Shown here: positions 7,245-13,081 of the stretch, piece by piece | How positions within the stretch are numbered: the first letter of the stretch is position 1 | Layout: the number at the start of each line of letters is the position of its first letter | Assembly (NCBI GenBank): GCA_007122945.1 | Contig: SKSP01000130.1 | Location: 1 to 13,786 of the forward strand | DNA length: 13,786 bases | Origin: Ilumatobacteraceae bacterium | GTDB taxonomy: Bacteria; Actinomycetota; Acidimicrobiia; Acidimicrobiales; Ilumatobacteraceae | Reading direction: 5' to 3' | Program-made: the position numbers and the translations under genes | The notes under the pieces: generated by a model | The model's database searches: none | What the model was told of the DNA's origin: nothing | Seen by the model: the letters and a program-made list of their open reading frames with translations, nothing else

Positions 7245-8018
7245 CGGGGCGCGAGCGGGACACGCGGTCATAGGTCTGCTCGATCGTCTCGACCGTGCGG
7301 GCGACGTCGAACTCGCGCGCCCGGGCGGTCGACGCAGCGGCCAGAAGCGTCCGAAACCCCTCGTCGGTCGCCACCCGTTCGATCGCGTCCGCGAGGGCCT
7401 CGGAATCGCGGGGCGGCACGAGCAGGGCGTCCACCCCGTCGGTCAGCTCCTCGGCCATCCCGCCGACCTCGGTCGCCACGATCGGCAGGCCGAGCGCCAG
7501 CGCCTCCATGATCGCCACCGGGAGGCCCTCCACTGCGACGCCAGCACGAACGCGTCGCACGCCCCCATCACCCGCACGGCGTCGTCGCGGAACCCCGTCA
7601 GCACGACCCGGTCGGTGAGGCCGAGCTCCTCGACCATCGCCCGCACCTCGGCCTCCTGCGGGCCCTGTCCGACCGCGACGACCCGCGCGGTGACGTCACA
7701 CTCTGCCAGGAGGTGGGCCGCCCGAACAGGTTCGGGTAGTCCTTCTGCGGACGGAAGTTGGCGGCCGTCCCGATCACGAACTCGTCGAGGCCGAGGCCGA
7801 GCTCGTCTCGGATCTCGGAGCGATGCTCGACCGCGGTCGCCGTCGCCGCGACGTCGATCCCGTGTCGCACCGTCGTCGCGTGAGCGGTGGTCGGGCCGGC
7901 CGTCGACTCGCGGAACTCGTCGGTGACCGCCAGCGCGGCGGCGCCCCACCGCCCGGTCCAGCGGTTCAGCATTCGAGTGGGGAGGCGATGCGTCGCCCAG
8001 CGGTTGTGCTCGGTGCTG
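7245..8018 (-). pseudogene. GT4-family glycosyltransferase, 5'-truncated with two frameshifts
   Basis: From about 8018 the minus strand reads STEHNRWATHRLPTRMLNRW and ALAVTDEFRES, then RHGIDV and IGTAANFRPQKDYPNL, which is the acceptor-domain end and linker of a GT4 enzyme. A one-base loss near 7727-7735 shifts to AAHLLAECDVTARVVAVG and RVVLTGFRDDAVRVMGACDA. Another loss near 7530 shifts to VEGLPVAIMEALALGLPIVA, the E-x7-E region that contacts the nucleotide sugar, then TEVGGMAEELTDGVDALLVP. The first 100 or so residues are missing: the coding sense stops exactly where a DUF4012-like fragment begins on the other strand. Downstream it continues in frame through repeats into the acetyltransferase. 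If the two indels are sequencing errors, the 5' truncation would still break it. Confidence 0.8.
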
Positions 8019-8228
8019 CTGAACGACCACGCCAACCCCAACAAGATCGACAGCTTCTTGCACCGCGACGTCGCCTACGACGCGGTCGTCGACCGCGACA
8101 CCGGCGAGGTCGCGGCGACGCTGCGGGTGACGCTCACCAACCAGGCGCCGGGCACCGGGTACGAGGACTACGAGTTCGGCAACGTGTTCGGGTTCGAACC
8201 CGGATCGAACCGTACCCTGCTGACCGTC
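8013..8228 (+). pseudogene. DUF4012-family protein fragment
   Basis: The plus frame reads VLLNDHANPNKIDSFLHRDV, then AYDAVVDRDTGEVAATLRVT, LTNQAPGTGYEDYEFGNVFG and FEPGSNRTLLTV. This matches the DUF4012 pattern (N...NKiDyyl.R.v.y.v..d..tG...a.l.vtLtN.aP......GN..G...G.nR..l.v). DUF4012 proteins are large secreted or membrane-anchored proteins commonly found in actinobacterial cell-surface loci. Both ends are missing: about 8013 abuts the antisense glycosyltransferase, and after 8228 the frame switches to an unrelated sorting tail. The fragment cannot make a functional protein. Confidence 0.65.
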
Positions 8229-8230
8229 AT

Positions 8231-8356
8231 GAGACCGGCATGTCCACCTTCGAGAGCAGCCTGCGCATCGGTGCGCTGCTGATGGTCGGCGGCCTCGGCT
8301 TCGTGATCGTCGCTCGCCGCCGTCGCTTCGCCGCCACCACGACGGCGAGCAGCTGA
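8231..8356 (+). pseudogene. LPXTG-type cell-wall sorting tail, orphan fragment
   Basis: The frame that ends in TGA at 8354-8356 reads HETGMSTFESSLRIGALLMV, then GGLGFVIVARRRRF and a short serine/threonine tail. The order is E-T-G, about 10 polar residues, a roughly 17-residue hydrophobic helix, then an RRRR cluster. This is the layout of a sortase sorting signal, in which LPETG would precede the helix; only ETG remains because the DUF4012-like fragment joins there. An ATG at 8240 could start a 38-residue single-helix peptide, so a small membrane protein is an alternative. It is followed by a strong terminator at 8399-8436. Confidence 0.5.
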
Positions 8357-8398
8357 CCGACCGATCTGACCGGGTTCCCACCCGGTTCGACCGCATCT

Positions 8399-8436
8399 CG
8401 ATCCCGACCGGTCCGTTCGGTCGGGATCGTGCGTTT
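8399..8436 (+). terminator. Rho-independent terminator
   Basis: A perfect 12-bp stem (CGATCCCGACCG at 8399-8410 with 8418-8429) encloses a 7-base loop and is followed by GCGTTTT. It lies 43 bases after the orphan sorting tail and 24 bases before the CoA-ligase start, so it separates the decayed locus from the ligase. A weaker hairpin (ACCGGG/CCCGGT) lies just upstream, near 8369-8386. Confidence 0.8.
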
Positions 8437-8459
8437 TCGACCTGACAGGATCGGCGTCG

Positions 8460-9935
8460 ATGGCCCAGCTCTCGTTCCCCGCCCGCCTCCGTCAACTCGC
8501 TGCCGAGGCGCCCGACCGGCCCGCCGTCACCTGCGACGATCGCTCCGTCACCCGGGCCGAGCTCGTCGCCGCCGGTGACCGGCTCGCCCGTGACCTCGCG
8601 GCTCGCGGCGTCGGTCACGGCGACTTCGTCACCGTCGCCCTGCCGAACTCGGTCGACTGGTTCGTCACCTACGTCGCCGTGTGGGCGCTCGGCGCCGTCC
8701 CGCAGCCGGTGTCGGCCCGGCTCCCAGCGCGCGAGCTGACCGCCATCGTCGAGCTCGCCGGCTCGAAGGTCGTCGTCGGCGTCGACCCGGGCTCGGAGCT
8801 CGCGGCCGGGCTGCCGGCCGGCACCGAGTGCATCCCCGTCGGCTACGAGCCCGCCGCCGGCCCGTCCGGCGGTCACGCCGACGAGCCGCTCCCCGACGCC
8901 GTGTCACCTGCCTGGAAGGCACCGACGTCGGGCGGCTCGACCGGGCGGCCCAAGCTGATCGTGTCGGGAGACCCGGCGCTGATCGACCCCGATGCCGAAC
9001 CTCCCCGCATGCTCGGCCGCGATGGCTGCATCGTCGTCCCCGGCCCGCTGTACCACAACGGCCCGGCGGTGTGGTCGTGCGACGCGCTTCTCGCCGGCAA
9101 GCACGTCGTCGTGCTCCCACGTTTCGACGCGGAGGGCACGCTCGCCGCGATCGCCGAACATCGCGCCGACGTCGTCTACCTCGTCCCGACGATGATGAAG
9201 CGGATCCTGCGTCTTCCCGACGAGGTCCGGCTCGCCTACGACCTGTCGTCGCTGCAGGTCGTGTGGCACCTCGCCGAACCGTGCCCGCCGTGGCTGAAGG
9301 ACGCGTGGATCGAGTGGCTCGGCCCGGAGCGGATCTGGGAGCTGTACGCGGGCACGGAGGCGCAGGCTGCGACGATCATCAACGGCGTCGAGTGGCTCGA
9401 GCACCGCGGTTCGGTCGGTCGGCCGGTCTTCGGCGAGATCTCGATCCGCGACGTCGACGGCGTCGAGCTGCCGGCGGGGGAGCAGGGCGAGGTCTGGATG
9501 CGTTCCGGCCGCGACACGCCGACGTACCGCTACCTCGGTGCCGAGGCGAAGGAGCTCGATGGCGGGTGGGAGTCGCTCGGCGACGTCGGCTGGCTCGACG
9601 ACGACGGCTACCTGTACCTCGGGGACCGCCTGCAGGACATGATCCTCACCGGCGGGTCGAACGTGTACCCCGCCGAGGTCGAGGCCGTCCTGGCCGAGCA
9701 CCCGGCCGTTCGCTCGTGCGCCGTCATCGGGCTCCCCGACGACGACCGTGGCAACATCGTCCACGCCATCGTCGAGGCCGACTCGGCCGAGGTGAGCGCG
9801 GACGAACTGCTCGCGTTCGCCGCCGACCGCCTCGTCCGCTACAAGCTGCCCCGGTCGGTCGAGTTCGTGAGCGAACCGCTCCGCGACGACGCCGGCAAGG
9901 TCCGCCGCACCGCCCTCCGCGCCGCCCGCCTCTGA
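8460..9935 (+). CDS. Acid-CoA ligase (AMP-forming, ANL superfamily)
   Basis: This is an intact 491-residue adenylate-forming enzyme that activates a carboxylic acid to an acyl-AMP and then to the CoA thioester. The core motifs are in order: the phosphate loop TSGGSTGRPK at 156-165, YAGTEAQ at 296-302 (A5, substrate/AMP pocket), GDVGWLDDDGYLYLGDR at 374-390 (A7/A8 hinge), GGSNVYPAEVEAVL at 398-411 and the catalytic lysine K480 in DDAGKVRR. GGSTGRPKLI and YHNGPAVW recall bile-acid/steroid or cyclohexane-carboxylate type ligases, but the substrate cannot be assigned from sequence. The ATG at 8460 has AGGA at 8447-8450. It stands alone between a terminator and a repeat array. Confidence 0.9.
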   Translation: MAQLSFPARLRQLAAEAPDRPAVTCDDRSVTRAELVAAGDRLARDLAARGVGHGDFVTVALPNSVDWFVTYVAVWALGAVPQPVSARLPARELTAIVELAGSKVVVGVDPGSELAAGLPAGTECIPVGYEPAAGPSGGHADEPLPDAVSPAWKAPTSGGSTGRPKLIVSGDPALIDPDAEPPRMLGRDGCIVVPGPLYHNGPAVWSCDALLAGKHVVVLPRFDAEGTLAAIAEHRADVVYLVPTMMKRILRLPDEVRLAYDLSSLQVVWHLAEPCPPWLKDAWIEWLGPERIWELYAGTEAQAATIINGVEWLEHRGSVGRPVFGEISIRDVDGVELPAGEQGEVWMRSGRDTPTYRYLGAEAKELDGGWESLGDVGWLDDDGYLYLGDRLQDMILTGGSNVYPAEVEAVLAEHPAVRSCAVIGLPDDDRGNIVHAIVEADSAEVSADELLAFAADRLVRYKLPRSVEFVSEPLRDDAGKVRRTALRAARL

Positions 9936-9936
9936 C

Positions 9937-10120
9937 CCGTCCGCGCCGATCGGCCGTTTCCCGCCGGTTGCGGCAGACGGTTCGGGGTGGGTGGGCTGGT
10001 TCCGTCCGCGCCGATCGGCCGTTTCCCGCCGGTTGCCGCGGACGGTTCGGGGTGGGTGGGCTGGTTCCGTCCGCGCCGATCGGCCGTTTCCGGTCGGTTG
10101 CGGCAGACGGTTCGGGGTGT
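9937..10120. repeat. 65-bp tandem repeat, three copies, hairpin-forming
   Basis: Units begin CCGTCCGCGCCGATCGGCC at 9937, 10002 and 10067, giving an exact 65-bp period. The third is slightly diverged and cut off near 10120. Each unit holds the 10-bp palindrome GCCGATCGGC and a closing stem between CCGTCCGC and GCAGACGG. In copy 2 the right arm is GCGGACGG, which makes the stem perfect. The array fills the space between two convergent genes, the ligase ending at 9935 and the anti-sigma gene ending at 10128, where REP/BIME-like or terminator-like elements are common. Confidence 0.9.
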
Positions 10121-10127
10121 TCGGGGG

Positions 10128-10586
10128 TCAGGCGGCGGGGAGGCGGCGTTCGACCGTGATCCGGAGTTCGTCGGCGCGGCGGTGCACCGACACCTCGTCG
10201 GCGAGGGCGCGCACGATGCCGAGGCCGCGACCCGTGATCGAGCCGGGGTCGGCGACCTCCCACTCGTCGGCCGGACCGACCTGGTCGGTGTTGCCACGGC
10301 TCGTCACCTGCAGCAGCACCCGTTCGTCGTCGCACGTCACCGTCACGTCGACCGTGCGGCCATCGCCGTGCTCGATCGCGTTCGTGACGAGCTCGCTCGA
10401 GATGAGCTCGAGGTCGGTCGTCACGGCGTCGGCGCCGTGACGGGCCCGCAGCCGGGCCAGCGACTGGCGGACGAACCTCCGGGCGACCGGGACGTTCATC
10501 GTCTCCGGTGCCAGGCGGAGGGAGGACGCGGCCGAACCCGCGGGGGCCGCCGGGAGCCCGGCACAGGGGAGATCGTCCGTCGCCAT
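10128..10586 (-). CDS. RsbW-like anti-sigma factor (HATPase_c_2)
   Basis: This 152-residue GHKL-type serine kinase / anti-sigma factor would bind a sigma factor and phosphorylate a STAS antagonist. The N-box is ELISSELVTNAIEHG at 60-74 with E65 and N69, and the G2 box is GRGLGIVRALAD at 119-130. The usual G1 box (V-x-D-x-G) is replaced by VTSRG at 94-98, so the aspartate that reads adenine is not in its normal place. The ATG at 10586 has AGGTG about eight bases upstream; an internal ATG at 10499 would remove a low-complexity head. The STAS gene lies 129 bases upstream on the same strand. The cognate sigma factor is not in the window. Confidence 0.85.
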   Translation of the reverse strand: MATDDLPCAGLPAAPAGSAASSLRLAPETMNVPVARRFVRQSLARLRARHGADAVTTDLELISSELVTNAIEHGDGRTVDVTVTCDDERVLLQVTSRGNTDQVGPADEWEVADPGSITGRGLGIVRALADEVSVHRRADELRITVERRLPAA

Positions 10587-10672
10587 GTCAGCACCTATCG
10601 GGGGGAGGGCTGCCCAGGGACTACCCGCCGCCGTCGCCCGTCAAACGGGGCGCCGGCGACGCCGCCCCGGGC

Positions 10673-10685
10673 GTGAGACTCACGG
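10673..10685. promoter_or_regulatory. Inverted repeat between the STAS and anti-sigma genes
   Basis: CGTGAGACTCACG is a perfect 6-bp inverted repeat around a single A. It lies downstream of the STAS stop and about 90 bases upstream of the anti-sigma start on the minus strand. A second GC-rich stem (CGTCGCC at 10633-10639 with GGCGACG at 10656-10662) follows it. The first could be a dimeric regulator site and the second a weak terminator; neither is proven. Confidence 0.25.
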
Positions 10686-10715
10686 GGAGACCGTCCGCCC
10701 TCGGGTCGTGGCCCC

Positions 10716-11030
10716 TCAGTCGTCCACGACGACGAGGTGTTCGGTGAGTCCGCTGATCGCGAACAGGCGCGACACCGCGGCACTGGGGCGACGGACGACC
10801 AACCGCCGGTCCGACCCCTCGGCGCGCTGGTGCGCCTCAACGATCAGGCGCAGCCCGCTCGAATCGATGAAGTCGACACCCTCGACGTCGAGCGTGACGT
10901 CGCCGTCGTCACCGGGTAGCGGATCGAGGTGCCCCGCCAGCTCGGGCGCAGTGTGGGCATCGATCTCGCCGACCAGCACCAGGAGCGAACGGTCGAGCGT
11001 GATCGAGAGACGTGGGTTGGCATCGGTCAC
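10716..11030 (-). CDS. STAS-domain anti-sigma factor antagonist (RsbV-like)
   Basis: This is a 104-residue single STAS domain. LVLVGEIDAHTAPEL is the first strand and helix, and VDFIDSSGLRLIVEAHQRA at 52-70 carries the phosphorylation loop DSSG (S57/S58), the site modified by the RsbW-like kinase and restored by a PP2C phosphatase. LFAISGLTEHLVV is the conserved ending. The unphosphorylated form would bind the anti-sigma factor and free the sigma factor. The GTG at 11030 has no Shine-Dalgarno, but TAGGTT lies six bases upstream, so it may be leaderless. It is divergent from the PP2C gene, with about 120 bases between them. Confidence 0.93.
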   Translation of the reverse strand: MTDANPRLSITLDRSLLVLVGEIDAHTAPELAGHLDPLPGDDGDVTLDVEGVDFIDSSGLRLIVEAHQRAEGSDRRLVVRRPSAAVSRLFAISGLTEHLVVVDD

Positions 11031-11036
11031 GGCGAC

Positions 11037-11042
11037 AACCTA
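11037..11042 (-). promoter_or_regulatory. -10 element of the STAS gene
   Basis: TAGGTT on the minus strand fits TANNNT and ends six bases before the GTG start, with no ribosome-binding site between. This is the geometry of leaderless actinobacterial transcripts. No confident -35 was found. Confidence 0.4.
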
Positions 11043-11107
11043 TCCCGCCGGACCGACGGCACCGATCGCGGTCGGTCCACCTCGGTCCCCCGAACGGGTG
11101 AAATGCC

Positions 11108-11926
11108 GTGATCCCCTTCCCGCCGGATCGCCGGGTGAGTACGTTCATCGACATGGAGACGCTCTCGTTCGGCGACATCGTGGGTGCCACCGTCACCCGG
11201 TTCCGCCGGGTCTCGGAGGCCAGACGGCTCGGCGAGCGGCTCCACGAGACGCTCCGGATCGACCTGCCCGAGGTCGACGGTGTCGAGCTCGCCGCCCGCT
11301 ACCGGCCGGCGTTCGACGCCGTCGCCGCCGGCGGTGACTTCGCCGAGGTGTCCGACCTCGGCGACGCCGTCGCCGTCGTGATCGGCGACATCGTCGGCCA
11401 CGGCGTCGACGCCGCCGTGCACAGCGTTCAGCTCCGGTCCGACCTCGCCACCGCCCTCCACGTCACCCGTGACCCCGCCGCCGCGCTGCGGGTGCTCGAC
11501 GCCCGGTCGGCCGGTCGTGGCGAGAGCTGCATCGCCACCGCGATGTGTCTGCTCGTCGACCCCTCGCTCCGCGTGGCGACCATCGCGACTGCCGGGCATC
11601 CCCCGCCGCTGGTCGTGTCCCCCGACCACACGTCCGACTGGTTGCCCCTCCCGTCAGGGCCGCCGGTGGGTATGGCGGGGAACCGGCCGGCGGCGACCAC
11701 CGTCGCCATCGGCCCCGACGACGTCGTGCTGTGCTTCACCGACGGCGTGATCGAACGTCCGGGCGTGGTGCTCGACCACGGTGTCGCCCATCTCGCCGGG
11801 AGGGTCGTCGGTGCGACCCGCGACGTCCGATCGACCGAGGCGGTGGTCGACGCGGCGATGGAGGCGGCGGTCGACTTCGCCGACGGTCGCGACGACGCCG
11901 TCGCCCTCGCGCTCCGACTGGTCTGA
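11108..11926 (+). CDS. PP2C-type SpoIIE-family serine phosphatase
   Basis: This 272-residue (longest start) stand-alone phosphatase would dephosphorylate the neighbouring STAS protein. A short N-terminal helix (ARRLGERLHETLRIDLPEV) leads into the catalytic domain ELAARYRP. AGGDFAEV and VVIGDIVGHGVDAAVHS supply the first metal-binding aspartates, followed by IATAGHPPPLVV, GPPVGM, LCFTDGVIER and the final DDAVALALRL aspartates. All metal ligands appear present. There is no GAF, PAS or membrane sensor domain. The start could be GTG 11108, GTG 11135 or ATG 11153; the last is favoured because TACGTT at 11140-11145 lies seven bases before it. The response-regulator gene follows 10 bases after the stop. 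Confidence 0.88.
   Translation: MIPFPPDRRVSTFIDMETLSFGDIVGATVTRFRRVSEARRLGERLHETLRIDLPEVDGVELAARYRPAFDAVAAGGDFAEVSDLGDAVAVVIGDIVGHGVDAAVHSVQLRSDLATALHVTRDPAAALRVLDARSAGRGESCIATAMCLLVDPSLRVATIATAGHPPPLVVSPDHTSDWLPLPSGPPVGMAGNRPAATTVAIGPDDVVLCFTDGVIERPGVVLDHGVAHLAGRVVGATRDVRSTEAVVDAAMEAAVDFADGRDDAVALALRLV
11140..11145 (+). promoter_or_regulatory. Possible -10 element of the PP2C/response-regulator operon
   Basis: TACGTT fits TANNNT and lies seven bases before ATG 11153, which would then be a leaderless start. If an upstream GTG (11108 or 11135) is used instead, this hexamer is coding and not a promoter. Confidence 0.3.
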
Positions 11927-11936
11927 CGAGGCGCCG

Positions 11937-12584
11937 ATGCACGACGCCGCCGACACGTCAGGGAACCGACCGATCTCGGTCGCGCTCGTGAACGACTACG
12001 AGATCATCGTCCACGGGTTGGCCGCCATGCTCGAACCGTTCGAACAGCGGTTGGAGGTGGTCGACCTCGAGGTCGGCGGCGAGACGACCGCCCGAGCCGA
12101 CGTCGCCCTGTTCGACACGTTCGCCGGCCGACGCCACGCGCTCGCCCGCTCCGAGAACATGGTCGACGCGGACCGCGTCGACCACGTCGTGTTGTACACC
12201 TGGGACGCGTCGGCCGACTTCCTCGCCGAAGCCGTCCGCATCGGCGTCTCCGGCGTGCTGCTCAAGTCCCAGCCCGCCGACGAGGTGGTGCGCTCCGTCG
12301 AGCGGATCGTCGCCGGCGAGCGGCTCGGCCTCGAGCACATCGCGCGCAGCCGTCAGGTCGCCGAGGACGGTCAGCTCAGCGCCCGCGAGCAGGAGGTGCT
12401 CGCCCTCCTCGCGCTCGGCATGACGAACCGTGAGATCGGCACCGAGCTGTTCGTCTCGGCCGAGACGGTGAAGACGTACGTGCGTCGGATCTTCACCAAG
12501 CTCGGCGTGTCGAACCGCGTGCAGGCCGCCTCCAAGGCCGCCGAGCACGCCGTCGGGCCACCCCGCGCCCGCCTCGACCGCTGA
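11937..12584 (+). CDS. LuxR/NarL-type response regulator
   Basis: This 215-residue regulator has an N-terminal receiver domain and a C-terminal LuxR-type helix-turn-helix. The receiver has N19-D20 (acidic pocket), D60 in VALFDTFAG (likely phospho-acceptor), T88 in VVLYTWD and K110 in GVLLKSQP, so it looks competent for phosphorylation. The DNA-binding part, about 147-203, reads LSAREQEVLALLALGMTNRE and IGTELFVSAETVKTYVRRIF, the classical GerE pattern. The ATG at 11937 is preceded by GAGG just after the PP2C stop, so the two genes are translationally linked. No histidine kinase is in the window. The context suggests it couples stress-type partner switching to transcription of target genes. Confidence 0.93.
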   Translation: MHDAADTSGNRPISVALVNDYEIIVHGLAAMLEPFEQRLEVVDLEVGGETTARADVALFDTFAGRRHALARSENMVDADRVDHVVLYTWDASADFLAEAVRIGVSGVLLKSQPADEVVRSVERIVAGERLGLEHIARSRQVAEDGQLSAREQEVLALLALGMTNREIGTELFVSAETVKTYVRRIFTKLGVSNRVQAASKAAEHAVGPPRARLDR

Positions 12585-12619
12585 CGTCGCCCGCCGCCCC
12601 TCGAGCGTTCGTCGCTTCG

Positions 12620-12656
12620 TTCGGCGAATTCGCGACCGGGTCACGGATTCGCCGAA
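12620..12656. terminator. Bidirectional inverted repeat between convergent genes
   Basis: TTCGGCGAAT at 12620-12629 pairs perfectly with ATTCGCCGAA at 12647-12656. The 17-base loop can form an inner GACC/GGTC stem. It lies between the response-regulator stop (12584) and the convergent DUF6458 stop (12676). No T-tract is seen on either side, so the stem alone would act as terminator or mRNA end for both genes. Confidence 0.6.
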
Positions 12657-12675
12657 CAGGGCGCTCGTCACCGCC

Positions 12676-12924
12676 TCAGTCGGTGCGGGTCTCCTCGACG
12701 ACGTGGCGACCGTCGTCGCTGACGACCCGTTCGCTACGGGACTTCGTCGAGCGGATGCTCATCCAGCCGAGGCCCTGGATCGCGCCGATCAGCAGCGACA
12801 GGGCACCGCCGGCGATGAGGATCCAGCCGACCATCACGAGATCGACCGCCTCGACCGACTCGCGCACGGCGAAGGCCAACACGCCGCCGACCACCAACAA
12901 GATGACTCCGAGTCCTACGAACAT
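12676..12924 (-). CDS. DUF6458-family small membrane protein
   Basis: This 82-residue protein has two transmembrane helices: FVGLGVILLVVGGVLAFAV (about 2-20) and LVMVGWILIAGGALSLLIGA (about 29-48), followed by a charged cytoplasmic tail (STKSRSERVVSDDGRHVVEE). The pattern G.G..L..vGaiLafAV...v...dl..vG.IL...G is that of DUF6458, a widespread actinobacterial family of unknown function. ATG 12924 is chosen over TTG 12933 because GGGAGGG at 12934-12940 stands nine bases before the ATG and would touch the TTG. It converges with the response regulator. Confidence 0.85.
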   Translation of the reverse strand: MFVGLGVILLVVGGVLAFAVRESVEAVDLVMVGWILIAGGALSLLIGAIQGLGWMSIRSTKSRSERVVSDDGRHVVEETRTD

Positions 12925-13030
12925 CTTCGACAACCCTCCCTGCCCGCTGTATCTGCCGCCGGCGCGTTACCGGAGGTCAGCAGCGAGTACCCCGGCGGCT
13001 CGGCACCCAAACGCTGCGGTCAGGTGGGGT

Positions 13031-13042
13031 GGCCAGCTGGCC
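13031..13042. promoter_or_regulatory. 12-bp perfect palindrome GGCCAGCTGGCC
   Basis: A fully self-complementary 12-mer lies between the second PP2C gene (ending at 13082) and the DUF6458 start, both on the minus strand. It could be a binding site for a dimeric regulator or part of a terminator. High GC makes chance palindromes common. Confidence 0.25.
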
Positions 13043-13054
13043 GTCGAATGGGGG

Positions 13055-13074
13055 GTCAGATGATGTCAGATGAT
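13055..13074. repeat. 10-bp direct repeat, two tandem copies
   Basis: GTCAGATGAT occurs twice end to end, just after the stop of the second PP2C gene. It may result from local slippage; no function is apparent. Confidence 0.7.
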
Positions 13075-13081
13075 GGGGCCG

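Noticed and set aside
2700..8356. Insertion sequence or prophage as the cause of the rearrangements
   Set aside because: No transposase, integrase, terminal inverted repeats or target duplications were seen at the junctions.
9937..10120. CRISPR array or small coding repeats
   Set aside because: Units are directly tandem with no unique spacers, and the frames through them show no start or family sequence.
8681..10159. A 492-codon open frame overlapping the CoA ligase on the same strand
   Set aside because: It is arginine-rich and without motifs, while the other frame encodes every ligase motif. It also runs through the 65-bp repeats.
11654..12671. Minus-strand open frames opposite the PP2C and response-regulator genes
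   Set aside because: They are shadows of two genes with complete catalytic and DNA-binding motifs.
12925..12933. TTG at 12933 as start of the DUF6458 gene
   Set aside because: The purine-rich GGGAGGG directly touches it, leaving no spacer; ATG 12924 has correct spacing and matches the family's N-terminus.
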